From NCBI GenBank assembly GCA_035651635.1, contig DASRFK010000025.1, positions 1 through 43,628 of the forward strand: a stretch of DNA of 43,628 nucleotides. Reading direction: 5' to 3'. This document shows positions 32,678 to 41,239 of the stretch, in pieces (the stretch's first letter is position 1; the number at the start of each line of letters is the position of its first letter). The translations under genes were made by a program, and so were the position numbers. The DNA comes from JANXQE01 sp035651635. Lineage in GTDB: Bacteria; Verrucomicrobiota; Verrucomicrobiia; Limisphaerales; UBA8199. Under the pieces are notes generated by a model. That model saw only the letters and a list, made by a program, of their open reading frames with translations, was not told the origin of the DNA and did no database searches.

Positions 32678-33454
32678 TTACAAAAGGTACAGGACCGGAA
32701 ACAGGAAAATCCAAACCAGGTCGACAAAGTGCCAGAACAACCCGGAGATCTCGATACGGTTGGTAAAGCGTTCGGGATCTTTTTTCCACAACCGGGTACC
32801 CGGGCCCCAAAGGAACCCAATCACGATCGCTCCGCCAATCACGTGCAAGGCGTGCAGGCCCGTGAGGGTGAAATAGATCGCCAGGTAGGTCGAGTGCCAG
32901 GGACCGTAGTTCTCCATCTTCTTGATTTGCGCTTTCGGAATAGTGATTTCCGTATGCTCGTGGTGTGCGCCGGCGGCGCGCAGATCAAATAACTCTTTTC
33001 GGTCTTCGACGTAATGTCCGGAGATCGTCACCTCATCGGCCGTGCGCTTGACCAAATGGCCATCGGCAATTTTGCCATCTTTAAGAATGATTTCATAGTG
33101 CATGAACTTGTCATGATATTCGTAGGACTTTATCCCGACGAACGTCAGGGCCAGGCAAAGCGTGCAGGCGTGGAAAAACTTGAAGCGGCTGAATTGATTC
33201 ATTTTCAGCGAGGCCCAGGCCATGACGGTGGTGATGCTGGAAGTGATCAGTACCAGCGTGTTAACCGTGCCCACCGGGATATTGAGCCAGCCGTGCGGCC
33301 AAAAACCTTCCGGCGCGCCCACCCGCAAAAGGATGTACGTCGAGAACAACGCGCCGAAGAGCATCACCTCGGAGGCCAGAAAGAGCCAAATCCCGACTTT
33401 GGCATTGTACAGCCCCGTATCCGGGCGCGCTTCAACTGTGTAGGGAATCTCCAT
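32678..33454 (-). CDS. coxC: Cytochrome c oxidase subunit III with hydrophilic insertion
   Basis: This 258-residue protein opens as a typical subunit III (KVGIWLFLASEVMLFGALFSTY) and ends with the conserved TGLHALHVIGG and WHFVDLVWIFLFPVLYL segments. Between membrane helices, residues about 119-183 form a charged, histidine-containing hydrophilic insert (from EIILKDGKIADGHLV to KAQIKKMENYGP) that standard subunit III lacks. It is placed between coxA and coxD. The subunit supports proton uptake and stability of the oxidase. Confidence 0.94.
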   Translation of the reverse strand: MEIPYTVEARPDTGLYNAKVGIWLFLASEVMLFGALFSTYILLRVGAPEGFWPHGWLNIPVGTVNTLVLITSSITTVMAWASLKMNQFSRFKFFHACTLCLALTFVGIKSYEYHDKFMHYEIILKDGKIADGHLVKRTADEVTISGHYVEDRKELFDLRAAGAHHEHTEITIPKAQIKKMENYGPWHSTYLAIYFTLTGLHALHVIGGAIVIGFLWGPGTRLWKKDPERFTNRIEISGLFWHFVDLVWIFLFPVLYLL

Positions 33455-33526
33455 ATTCAGCAGTCAAAAGAATTACGAAATCGTGTCATGTCGTTGTCGG
33501 TTCCGGTCGTGCGTAACATCCGCCCA

Positions 33527-35320
33527 TCAATCCGGTTGGTTTTGAGGGGTGAAATCCGTGGCATGGCCAGGAACGCTATACTCATACGGGCCGCGATAGA
33601 CCTGCGGCGCTTTGGCGAAGTTGCCGTGCGGTGGCGGCGTGGGCGTTTGCCACTCGAGGGTGGTTGAATGCCAGGGATTATCCGAACCGGCCGGCGTGCC
33701 GTGACTGATGCTCCAGAAAAAATTGATGATGAACGGAATTTGGGCCAAAGCCAGGCCCACCGCCGCCCACAGAATATAGGTGTGCAGCTCCATCATGTGG
33801 GCGCTGAGCCCGCCGATCGCGTCTGGGTTTTTGGCGGTCGAATAGTTCGCCCCGCCGTCGGCCATGCGCCGCAGCATTCCGGCCATGCCCTGGGCGAACA
33901 TCGGCTGGAAAATCAAATTCATGAAAATGAGCGAACCCCAGAAGTGGACCTTGCCCCAAAACTCGCTCATCATCCGTCCGGTCGCTTTGGGAAACCAGAA
34001 GTAGATGCCCGCGAACAAGGCGAAGATCGTTCCGGGAGCGACAATGTAATGGAAGTGCGCGATGACGTAATAGGTGTCGTGCAAATGGATATCGCTGTAG
34101 CTGAAGCCCAACGGCAAACCAGTCAACCCGCCGATGCCGAACATGGGCAGGAACGCCATGACGAAGAGCATCGGGGTATTGAACCGGATCGAGCCGCCCC
34201 ACAGGGAAATAAACATGCAGGTCAGGATGATCACTGAGGGAATGGAGATGATCATCGTGGTGGTTTGGAAAAAGGTGGCGATCCGGATGCCCATCCCAGT
34301 CAAATACATGTGGTGGGCCCAAACGATAAACGAGAGAAAACCAAGCGTGAGCACGGCGTAAACGAGCGATTTGTAACCCCAAATCGGTTTGCGCGTGTTA
34401 TTGGCGATGATTTCGCAGACCACTCCCATCGCGGGAAGAATCAACACGTACACTTCCGGATGCGCCAGGAACCAAAAGAGGTGTTGCCATAAGAGCGGGC
34501 TGCCACCACCGCTGATGTTAGCCAGGTTACCCCCCACCGCCAGGCCTGTGGGCAGGAAAAAGCTCGTTCCGGCCACCTTGTCCATTAATTGAAGGACGCC
34601 GGCCGCTTCGAGCGGCGGGAACGCCAGCAATAGCAGGAATGCCGTGACGAATTGCGCCCAAACAAAAAACGGCAGCCGCATCCAGGTCATGCCTGGGGCA
34701 CGCAATTGAATCACCGTGGCGATAAAATTCACCGCGCCGAGCAGCGAGGAGGTAATCAGCAGAACCATCCCGAGCAGCCAAAAAGTCTGGCCCATGGTCG
34801 GAACGGCCACCGCCAGTGGCGGATACGAAGTCCAGCCGGCCTGGGCCGCCCCGCCGGGAATAAAGAAACTGAAGAACATCACCACGCCCCCCAGCACATA
34901 AAACTGGTAACTGGCCATGTTAACGCGGGGAAAGGCCATGTCCGGCGCCCCGATTTGTAAGGGGACCAGGTAATTGCCGAATGCGCCAAACGCCAGCGGC
35001 ACGATGGCCAAAAACACCATAATCGTCCCGTGCATCGCCCCGAAAGAATTATACAGGTCGTTCGAGACAATTCCCTTGGCCGCCATGGGCCCCAATAACG
35101 CTTCCAGCAGCGGCCCGACCAGCGGCACTGGAACGCCCGGATGCGCGATCTGCCAGCGCATCATCAGCATCAGGCAGAATCCGAAAAACAGAAAACAAAG
35201 CGCCGTGAAGCCGTACTGGATCCCGATGATCTTGTGGTCGGTCGAGAAGACGTACTTGCTCCAGAACCCGGCTTCTTCGTGGTGCTCCTCGTGAACGTGA
35301 GGATGCGGAATGGCGTGCAT
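33527..35320 (-). CDS. coxA: Cytochrome c oxidase subunit I
   Basis: This 597-residue catalytic subunit of an A-type heme-copper oxidase has twelve expected helices. Ligands: His97 (AMHGTIM) and His424 for the low-spin heme, His422 (AHFHYIV) for heme a3, and His277, His326 and His327 (HPEVY, WAHHMY) for CuB, with the His277-Tyr281 crosslink pair. Glu279 in HPEVY matches the D-channel glutamate of A1 oxidases. The N-terminus is histidine-rich (HPHVHEEHHEE). Its own promoter and an 18-bp palindrome lie in the 123-base gap after ctaB. Confidence 0.97.
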   Translation of the reverse strand: MHAIPHPHVHEEHHEEAGFWSKYVFSTDHKIIGIQYGFTALCFLFFGFCLMLMMRWQIAHPGVPVPLVGPLLEALLGPMAAKGIVSNDLYNSFGAMHGTIMVFLAIVPLAFGAFGNYLVPLQIGAPDMAFPRVNMASYQFYVLGGVVMFFSFFIPGGAAQAGWTSYPPLAVAVPTMGQTFWLLGMVLLITSSLLGAVNFIATVIQLRAPGMTWMRLPFFVWAQFVTAFLLLLAFPPLEAAGVLQLMDKVAGTSFFLPTGLAVGGNLANISGGGSPLLWQHLFWFLAHPEVYVLILPAMGVVCEIIANNTRKPIWGYKSLVYAVLTLGFLSFIVWAHHMYLTGMGIRIATFFQTTTMIISIPSVIILTCMFISLWGGSIRFNTPMLFVMAFLPMFGIGGLTGLPLGFSYSDIHLHDTYYVIAHFHYIVAPGTIFALFAGIYFWFPKATGRMMSEFWGKVHFWGSLIFMNLIFQPMFAQGMAGMLRRMADGGANYSTAKNPDAIGGLSAHMMELHTYILWAAVGLALAQIPFIINFFWSISHGTPAGSDNPWHSTTLEWQTPTPPPHGNFAKAPQVYRGPYEYSVPGHATDFTPQNQPD

Positions 35321-35365
35321 GTTGTCAAATATATCGATAATTTAGGCCATCTGATTAAACCTATT

Positions 35366-35383
35366 TTGTCCGGAACAGGACAA
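35366..35383. promoter_or_regulatory. 18-bp palindrome TTGTCC-N6-GGACAA upstream of coxA, candidate operator
   Basis: On the minus strand it reads TTGTCCTGTTCCGGACAA, with perfect 6-base arms. It begins one base downstream of the predicted -10 box, so it should overlap the transcription start, a position suited to a repressor. The regulator is unknown. Confidence 0.45.
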
Positions 35384-35384
35384 T

Positions 35385-35412
35385 ACTCTATTAGGTCGTT
35401 TTACTCTGTCAA
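35385..35412 (-). promoter_or_regulatory. Sigma-70 type promoter of coxA
   Basis: On the minus strand a perfect -35 box TTGACA (35407-35412) is followed after 16 bases by TAGAGT (35385-35390), which matches four of six -10 positions. The coxA ATG is 65 bases downstream. This separates coxA-coxB from the heme-synthesis genes upstream. Confidence 0.5.
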
Positions 35413-35443
35413 TGGTCTTCCGCGTCCGGCCTGCCTTTCTTAT

Positions 35444-36346
35444 TTACCGGACTTTGTCCAACACCATCAAAGCCAGCAATAAAGGCAGGTACAGAATGGA
35501 AACGAAAAACAGCTGCCGGGCTTTTCCGAGGGTGAGTTGCCGCGAAAACTGAATCGCCGACCAGAGGAAGATCAGCCCGAGAATCGCGGCGCCAAAAAAA
35601 TAGTACCGGCCCGTTAGATTCATCATGGAGGGGCACAGGCTAACCGGAACCAGGGCCAGGGTGTGGCTGACGGCCTGGCTTCCTGTGCGGCGACCGTCCG
35701 GCTCGATGACGGGCAGCATTTTGAAACCGGCGCGGGCGTATTCGTCACGGTACATCCAGGCAATCGCCATGAAGTGCGGCAGTTGCCACAGGGCCAGGAT
35801 GCCAAATAAAGACCAGCCGTCGGCACTGAGATGGCCCCGGGCAGCGGTCCAGCCCATAAGGGGAGGCAAGCCGCCGGGAACAGCGCCAACCAGGGTATTG
35901 AGCCAGGTGACCCGCTTGAGGGGCGTGTACACGAACACATAGGTGAGCAGGCTGCAACCGCCGATGACCGCCGTCAGGAGATTAACAGCGAACCCCAGAT
36001 AAGCCAGGCCCACCCCCGAACAAACACAGCCAATCAGCAAGACCGACTGCGGCTGCATGCGACCCGAAGGCAAAGGCCGATCCTGGGTCCGGCGCATCCT
36101 GGCGTCGAGATCCCGTTCCCAGAATTGATTCAACGCGGAAGCCCCGGCCGCCACCAGGGCAGTGCCTAACACGGCATGGGCCATCAGCAGGTAATCAACA
36201 GGACCTACTGTGCCGATATAAAAGCCCACCAGCGTCGTCAGCAAAACCAGGAAGGTCAGCCGTGCCTTAAAAAGTTCCGCCAAAACGGCGGGCCAGCTCT
36301 TTTCGACGGCGGCAATCTGGGTCAGGGGTTGAGCGCTTACCTTCAT
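35444..36346 (-). CDS. ctaB: Protoheme IX farnesyltransferase (heme O synthase)
   Basis: This 300-residue UbiA-family prenyltransferase converts heme B to heme O for the oxidase. The first aspartate-rich motif NQFWERDLDARMRRTQDRPLP and the second motif in AWMYRDEYARAGFKMLP are present, with about nine membrane helices. ATG at 36346 is chosen, 1 base after the ctaA stop; a longer reading frame upstream lies inside ctaA and is spurious. It follows ctaA and precedes coxA. Confidence 0.95.
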   Translation of the reverse strand: MKVSAQPLTQIAAVEKSWPAVLAELFKARLTFLVLLTTLVGFYIGTVGPVDYLLMAHAVLGTALVAAGASALNQFWERDLDARMRRTQDRPLPSGRMQPQSVLLIGCVCSGVGLAYLGFAVNLLTAVIGGCSLLTYVFVYTPLKRVTWLNTLVGAVPGGLPPLMGWTAARGHLSADGWSLFGILALWQLPHFMAIAWMYRDEYARAGFKMLPVIEPDGRRTGSQAVSHTLALVPVSLCPSMMNLTGRYYFFGAAILGLIFLWSAIQFSRQLTLGKARQLFFVSILYLPLLLALMVLDKVR

Positions 36347-36347
36347 G

Positions 36348-37568
36348 TTACTTGAAACCGACCGCGGGAGCAGGGTGTGGATTGAACTGACCGGTATATG
36401 GTGCAGCGTGACGATCCTCAACCGGGCTGGGAAATCGCGCGCGCTCCGCGAACAAGAGAATCGAGGCGAGGGCTCCGAGCGCGAGGGACACAGCCCCGAC
36501 CAACACGTGTGCGGTGGCGACATCGGCGGCTTTGTTGGACCAGATGGTTGCCGCGCCCAACAAGGCTTGCAAGAGAATGACCCCGCTCCAGGCCAAAGCC
36601 AATTTTGCCGCGATATGCTGGGCGCCGAGTTGCCGCCGGGCCTTCCAGGCGCAGAAACCGATAGCGGCTATAATACACAAGGCCACCAAACGGTGGAGCA
36701 TTTGCAGCCCGATTTGGACCGGGGTGATTGGGTTGAGCGCGACGATTTCGAGGCGGTGCCGGTTGTACTGGGCAACGGAGCCGGCATCCATGGCTGGCCA
36801 AAGTTTGCCGTACGCGAGCGGAAAATCGGGAATTGCCAGGCCCGCATGCTGATGCCGCATAGTCGCTCCGAGAACTAATTGGAACAGAATCAGACCGGTC
36901 GCTGCGACAAACAGCCAGCCTAACCCGGAGGTGGCGGCAAATTGGTTGCGGGCGACCACAAAGTTTTCCTGCCACCAGCTGCTGGTAAACAGGGTCAAAG
37001 CACAGAGCAGCACGAAGAAGAGCTGTGCCAAAGTGGCATGAAAAATCCCGATTTGATCCTTGAAAAGAACGACTCGCAAACCTCCCAGGACGCCTTGGAG
37101 CACCACAGCAAAGAACGCCGCCAGACCAAGCCATCGCAGCCAGGGCACCGCCGCTTGGCAGCGCGGCCAAACGAAGCTTGCACTGAAGGCCGCCGCCCCG
37201 CTCAGCCCCAGAACCAACGCATCGGCTGCCCGAGCAGGCAGCGCCATCCGCGTGCCTACTGCCAGAAGCATCAACAAGACCCCGGTCCAACGCAGGAACG
37301 GGCGTGCCTTGGTTCCGTGCAACCAGAGCGCCAGAATGGTAGTCAACATTCCCACGACCGAAGCGAGCAACCGATGGGTGTGTTCGTAGAAAACGCCCCC
37401 AACCCATTGTGAAATAGGAAAGAAGAACATGTTGTAGCCGAACGTGTTTGGCCAATCCGGCACGGCCATCCCCACACCGTGGCTGGTGACCAGCCCTCCT
37501 GCGCCCAGCAGCAGGAACGTGGCGGCCGTGGCCAGGAGCGCAAAACGATGGAGCGCGCGCGAATTCAC
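36348..37568 (-). CDS. ctaA: Heme A synthase (CtaA/COX15 family)
   Basis: This 406-residue membrane protein with about eight helices oxidises the heme O methyl group to give heme A. Heme-ligand histidines are visible in EHTHRLLAS, near GIFHATLAQLF, in MRHQHAGLAIPDFPLAYG and in LHRLVALCI. The pattern of two similar four-helix halves is normal for the family. The start is GTG (37568), giving MNSRALHRFALLATAATF. It lies directly upstream of ctaB and 160 bases after the cupredoxin-like gene, from which it is separated by a strong hairpin. Confidence 0.93.
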   Translation of the reverse strand: MNSRALHRFALLATAATFLLLGAGGLVTSHGVGMAVPDWPNTFGYNMFFFPISQWVGGVFYEHTHRLLASVVGMLTTILALWLHGTKARPFLRWTGVLLMLLAVGTRMALPARAADALVLGLSGAAAFSASFVWPRCQAAVPWLRWLGLAAFFAVVLQGVLGGLRVVLFKDQIGIFHATLAQLFFVLLCALTLFTSSWWQENFVVARNQFAATSGLGWLFVAATGLILFQLVLGATMRHQHAGLAIPDFPLAYGKLWPAMDAGSVAQYNRHRLEIVALNPITPVQIGLQMLHRLVALCIIAAIGFCAWKARRQLGAQHIAAKLALAWSGVILLQALLGAATIWSNKAADVATAHVLVGAVSLALGALASILLFAERARFPSPVEDRHAAPYTGQFNPHPAPAVGFK

Positions 37569-37685
37569 GATGAACTACCTGGCCGGAATGCGCCACGGCA
37601 GCTCGGCAGAAGAGGGACGTAAGCTGTAATGAATTTGCAATTGAATCTCATTCTCGGATCGATCGGCTACCGGAACAATAGATAA

Positions 37686-37714
37686 GCCGCTGCGAGCAGT
37701 GGTCTCGCAGCGGC
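37686..37714 (-). terminator. Intrinsic terminator-like hairpin after the cupredoxin-like gene
   Basis: GCCGCTGCGAG and CTCGCAGCGGC form a perfect 11-bp stem with a 7-base loop, 14 bases beyond the stop of the minus-strand gene. On that strand it is followed by TTATCTATTGTT, which is T-rich but not a pure run. Confidence 0.7.
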
Positions 37715-37728
37715 TGAACTTCACTGAA

Positions 37729-38439
37729 CTATTTGGCCTCTAGAGTCAGCTCCGCGGTGGCCGGCGCGCCCTCTTTGACCTCGATTTCCTGTGTCACCGC
37801 CCCAGCCTTCCGGTGCGCCGCCTTGAGCGTATACTTACCCGGCGGAACGTTCGAGATCTTGAAGGTGCCGTCCTTGGCCGAGATGGCGAAGTACGGATGG
37901 TCGAATACGCTGACCCAGGCAAACATCCAAGGATGGACATCACACTTGAACTTCAGGAATTCCTCGGGTTTGGCGAAAGTAAACGATAGTTCCGGGCCGT
38001 TCGGCATCTGGGCCATGTTTTTTTCCGGATTGCCTGAATCCGGGTTGGGCAGGTCGTGAATGTTATGCAGGACAGGGTCGGAGTTTTTGACGTCGATTTT
38101 CTGGTTCGTTTGCACGGCCAGGATCTGGGGAATGTACTCGCACCCGCGCTGATCAAGCATGGCTGCGGGAGCCGAGGCGCCCGTGGATTTGCCGCTGACA
38201 CCCTGGAGGGAGACCACCACGTCGGCCAGTTCGCCTTTGGGGCCGACCACATAGAAATGCGTGGTCGGCATCTCAGTGTGAAGCTTGCCGCAAGTCGGAT
38301 CGTCTTTGAGCGGCGTGATGTCTTTTTCTTTGGGAGGCGTGCCCTTGAGGGTGATGGTGCCGGTGATGTCGCCGGCCCCGGCCAGTTGTGAGGTGATGAC
38401 CAGCGCGCTAAGTGTCAGCAGTGCAGTAGTTTTCTTCAT
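37729..38439 (-). CDS. Secreted cupredoxin-like protein with C-terminal carboxypeptidase-regulatory-like domain
   Basis: This 236-residue product has a signal peptide (MKKTTALLTLSALVITSQLAGA). A type 1 copper-like site is suggested by His125/His128 (PVLHNIHDLP) and Cys166, His169 and Met172 in KFKCDVHPWM. Residues about 178-236 form a beta-sandwich of the carboxypeptidase-regulatory type (DGTFKISNVPPGKYTLKAAH). Similar proteins accompany verrucomicrobial oxidase clusters and could pass electrons to CuA or handle copper, but this is inference. Expression seems to be independent of ctaA because of the hairpin between them. Confidence 0.78.
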   Translation of the reverse strand: MKKTTALLTLSALVITSQLAGAGDITGTITLKGTPPKEKDITPLKDDPTCGKLHTEMPTTHFYVVGPKGELADVVVSLQGVSGKSTGASAPAAMLDQRGCEYIPQILAVQTNQKIDVKNSDPVLHNIHDLPNPDSGNPEKNMAQMPNGPELSFTFAKPEEFLKFKCDVHPWMFAWVSVFDHPYFAISAKDGTFKISNVPPGKYTLKAAHRKAGAVTQEIEVKEGAPATAELTLEAK

Positions 38440-38837
38440 ATATTAGGTTTCCGATTCGAAAAAAGCCGGCAAAACCTAGCACCCGCCTTATAGCGATGCA
38501 AGCGGTTTGTAGAACCATTAAATCAACTTATTAGAGACCCGAATGCGACCGCCGGTGCGCGCGCCTGCACCTGAAAAAGGAACTCGCCGCCGAGAGGTCG
38601 TCGCTCCTAACATGGCCCGGGCGGCGACTCGCCCGTGGCTGGCCGGGCGCGCAAAAAGTGCGCACCGCGCGGAATGTCTCTGAGCAAATCCTGCGCGGCC
38701 CGAAAGCCGAAACTGCTCGATTTCAGGCAGATTCACCATTGGCACGCGGCTTGCCTGTGTGCGAAGCGCCGACAGATGCAGCAAGGCAAAAGTCGGCGGG
38801 TCTGGACAGAGAATTCGTAACGCAACATAACAAAAAT
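38440..38837. other. Divergent intergenic region
   Basis: These 398 bases separate the cupredoxin-like gene (minus) from the secretion operon (plus). They hold a perfect sigma-54 promoter for the plus strand (listed separately). The 38440-38520 part is AT-richer and presumably carries the minus-strand promoter, though no convincing box was seen. No gene is supported. Confidence 0.5.
38739..38755 (+). promoter_or_regulatory. Sigma-54 (RpoN) -24/-12 promoter
   Basis: TTGGCACGCGGCTTGCC matches the consensus TGGCAC-N5-TTGC without a mismatch. GG at 38741-38742 and GC at 38753-38754 keep the required 12-base phase. Transcription would start near 38766, about 70 bases before the ATG at 38838. Such promoters need an enhancer-binding activator, which is not in this window. 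Confidence 0.75.
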
Positions 38838-39392
38838 ATGAAATTGAATCGGAGATTAATGCTGGCCGGCGCCACAGCGCTGCTTTCTTTGGGAGTAGGT
38901 CAATCGGTTTTGGCACAACAGGACAATCCGCCTCCGGGCGGAGGCCGTCCCGGGCGGGGCAACTTCGACCCAGCGCAGTTCCGCGAACGAATGATGGAGC
39001 GGATGAAGGAACAGTTGGAGGTCACGGACGATGCCGAATGGAAAGCATTGGAACCGCTCGTCTCTAACGTAATGGAAGCGCGTCGCGCCACGATGGCTGG
39101 AATGGGCCGCGGGATGTTCGGCGGCGGCCGCAGAGGCGGCGGAGGTGATAATAATGGCGGCGACCAGCAGCGTCGAGGCGGCCCCTTCGGCCAGACGCCC
39201 AGTCCTGAAGCCGAAGCTCTGCAAAAGGCCATCGACGCCAAGGCGCCCAAGGCCGAAGTGAAGGCGGCCCTGGATAAGTTCGTCGCCTATCGCAAGGCAA
39301 AGCAGGCGGAACTGGAAAAAGCCCAGGACGAACTGCGCAAGGTCCTCACGTCCCGACAGGAAGCCATTGCCACCCTCGACGGTTTGCTGTGA
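38838..39392 (+). CDS. Small secreted glycine-rich, coiled-coil protein
   Basis: This 184-residue protein has a signal peptide (MKLNRRLMLAGATALLSLGV, cleavage near QSVLA-QQ), a helical part (about 47-80, FRERMMERMKEQLEV), a Gly/Arg/Asn-rich middle (about 90-118) and a long charged helix at the C-terminus ending LTSRQEAIATLDGLL. The ending recalls the LTxxQ motif of Spy/CpxP-like periplasmic proteins, but the match is too short to assign. It follows a sigma-54 promoter and precedes gspE by 65 bases, so it may be the first gene of the secretion operon. Function unknown. Confidence 0.7.
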   Translation: MKLNRRLMLAGATALLSLGVGQSVLAQQDNPPPGGGRPGRGNFDPAQFRERMMERMKEQLEVTDDAEWKALEPLVSNVMEARRATMAGMGRGMFGGGRRGGGGDNNGGDQQRRGGPFGQTPSPEAEALQKAIDAKAPKAEVKAALDKFVAYRKAKQAELEKAQDELRKVLTSRQEAIATLDGLL

Positions 39393-39457
39393 CGAATCGA
39401 GCCATGGGTTGAAACTGGTGGAGAGCGCCAGCCGTCCATTAATACTACTCGCCATTT

Positions 39458-41224
39458 ATGAGCCAAATCGTTGAACAGGATGCATCCCTAAAGCACCTGC
39501 TCGCCAAAATGGTGGCGGCACGGCAACTGTCACACGTCGATGCCGAAAGTCTGGCGCGTCAACACCTATCGAGCGGGCGCCCGTCGCTGCCGACCGAGGC
39601 GGAGGTCCTGCAGTGGCTGGCGCGGGAATACGACTTGGCTTATACCAGCCTCGATGATGTCGAACCGGACCGGCAGTTGCTCTCGCTGTTTCCCGCGCGA
39701 ATTCTGCTGAAGGAAGAGTTACTGCCGTTGCGACGTGTCAACGGCACGGTCGAGGTGGCCACCAGTCGTTTGTTTGCCACCCAAGGCCTGGATGCGCTCA
39801 AGAGCATGACCGGCCTGGCCCTCAAGCCGGTCCTTGCTACCAGCGAAAGCATTCAGCGTGAGACGAAGAAACGTCTCGGCGTCGGCGCCGACACCATCGA
39901 CACGTTGGGCGAAGAAGGCGGGTTTCAGGTCGTCGACGATCGCGCCGAGGAAGACACCGATCTGGACAGCGCGGCGGAAGACGCCTCGATCATTCGGTTT
40001 GTCAACCAGGTGCTGCGCGACGCCATCGAGTTGCGGGCCTCTGATATTCACCTCGAACCTTTCGAGGACGAGTTGCGCATCCGCTATCGGATTGATGGCG
40101 TTTTGCAGGACGTCCCCGTGCCGGCGCAAATCAAACGTTTCCAGCCGGCCATCGTTTCGCGCGTAAAAATTCTGAGCCACCTGAACATAGCGGAAAAACG
40201 CCTGCCCCAGGACGGACGGATCAAGATTCGGATTGAAGACGCGGAAGTCGATATCCGCGTGTCCGTAATTCCAATGTTGCACGGCGAAGCGGTAGTGATG
40301 CGTCTGCTGCGGCAGAACTCCACCTTGCGCGGGATGGGTCAGCTGGGCATGGACAATCGCGAACTCGAAGCCTTTCGCCGCGTGCTCCAACTGCCGCATG
40401 GAATCATTTTGGTGACCGGTCCGACTGGCTCAGGCAAAACCTCGACCTTGTATACCGCGTTGAACGAGATCAACGACGCGGACCGCAAGATCATTACGAT
40501 CGAGGATCCCGTCGAGTACCAGCTCAGAGGCGTCAATCAGATCCAGGTCTCGGAGAAGGCCGGGCTGACCTTCGCGCGCGGCCTGCGCTCGATTCTGCGC
40601 CATGATCCGGATGTGATTCTGATCGGCGAAATTCGCGACCAGGAGACCGCGCAGATCGCGGTGCAGGCTTCACTGACGGGTCACCTGGTGTTTTCGACCT
40701 TGCACACCAATGACGCGCCTGGCGCTCTCACTCGGCTGGTGGATATGGGAGTCGAGCCCTACTTGGTCGCCTCGTCGCTCGAAGCGGTGCTGGCACAACG
40801 GCTGGTGCGCGTGCTGTGCGTTCATTGCAAACAGGAAGACCCTTCCAGCGCGGCGACCGCCTTTAAAGCCCAGGTCGGCATCCCAGCCGAGACCACTATT
40901 TATCGTTCCGTTGGCTGCCGCGAGTGCCGCCAGACCGGGTTTATGGGCCGGCATGCCATTTTTGAATGGATGGACAGTAACAATGAAATCCGGCAGCTGA
41001 TTCTCAAAAACTCTTCGAGCGATTTACTGCGCGACGCGGCGCGCCGGGAGGGAATGCGCACGCTGGCAGATGACGGCTGGCGGCTCGTGAGCCTGGGAAT
41101 TACGACGGTTGAGGAAGTATTAAGTGTGACCACCGCCAAGGAAGTGGCCGCCACCACCAAGCAACCCCTTGACGGCCATGGCAAACCCGTCCCGCCTGCG
41201 GCAATCGCTTTGGGCAGGCATTAA
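39458..41224 (+). CDS. gspE: Type II secretion / type IV pilus assembly ATPase GspE
   Basis: This 588-residue cytoplasmic ATPase powers pseudopilus growth. Domains: N-terminal GspE/PilB domain (about 1-150), then the secretion ATPase core with Walker A GPTGSGKTST (about 321-330), Asp box, Walker B HDPDVILIGEIRD and His box HTNDAPGALTRL. A zinc-finger-like pair is present (CVHC near 455, CRECRQTG near 487). The gene leads an E-F-G-H series with short gaps, typical of a T2SS or related pilus machine. PilB cannot be fully excluded, but GspG and GspH downstream favour GspE. Confidence 0.93.
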   Translation: MSQIVEQDASLKHLLAKMVAARQLSHVDAESLARQHLSSGRPSLPTEAEVLQWLAREYDLAYTSLDDVEPDRQLLSLFPARILLKEELLPLRRVNGTVEVATSRLFATQGLDALKSMTGLALKPVLATSESIQRETKKRLGVGADTIDTLGEEGGFQVVDDRAEEDTDLDSAAEDASIIRFVNQVLRDAIELRASDIHLEPFEDELRIRYRIDGVLQDVPVPAQIKRFQPAIVSRVKILSHLNIAEKRLPQDGRIKIRIEDAEVDIRVSVIPMLHGEAVVMRLLRQNSTLRGMGQLGMDNRELEAFRRVLQLPHGIILVTGPTGSGKTSTLYTALNEINDADRKIITIEDPVEYQLRGVNQIQVSEKAGLTFARGLRSILRHDPDVILIGEIRDQETAQIAVQASLTGHLVFSTLHTNDAPGALTRLVDMGVEPYLVASSLEAVLAQRLVRVLCVHCKQEDPSSAATAFKAQVGIPAETTIYRSVGCRECRQTGFMGRHAIFEWMDSNNEIRQLILKNSSSDLLRDAARREGMRTLADDGWRLVSLGITTVEEVLSVTTAKEVAATTKQPLDGHGKPVPPAAIALGRH

Positions 41225-41239
41225 TGGACTTTTAACGCG

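Noticed and set aside
35444..36523. Longer version of ctaB starting at 36523
   Set aside because: The added 59 residues lie inside ctaA in another frame and do not fit the family; ATG at 36346 is correct.
36418..37596. 392-codon open frame on the minus strand
   Set aside because: Alternative frame of ctaA; the true frame has the heme A synthase motifs and membrane helices.
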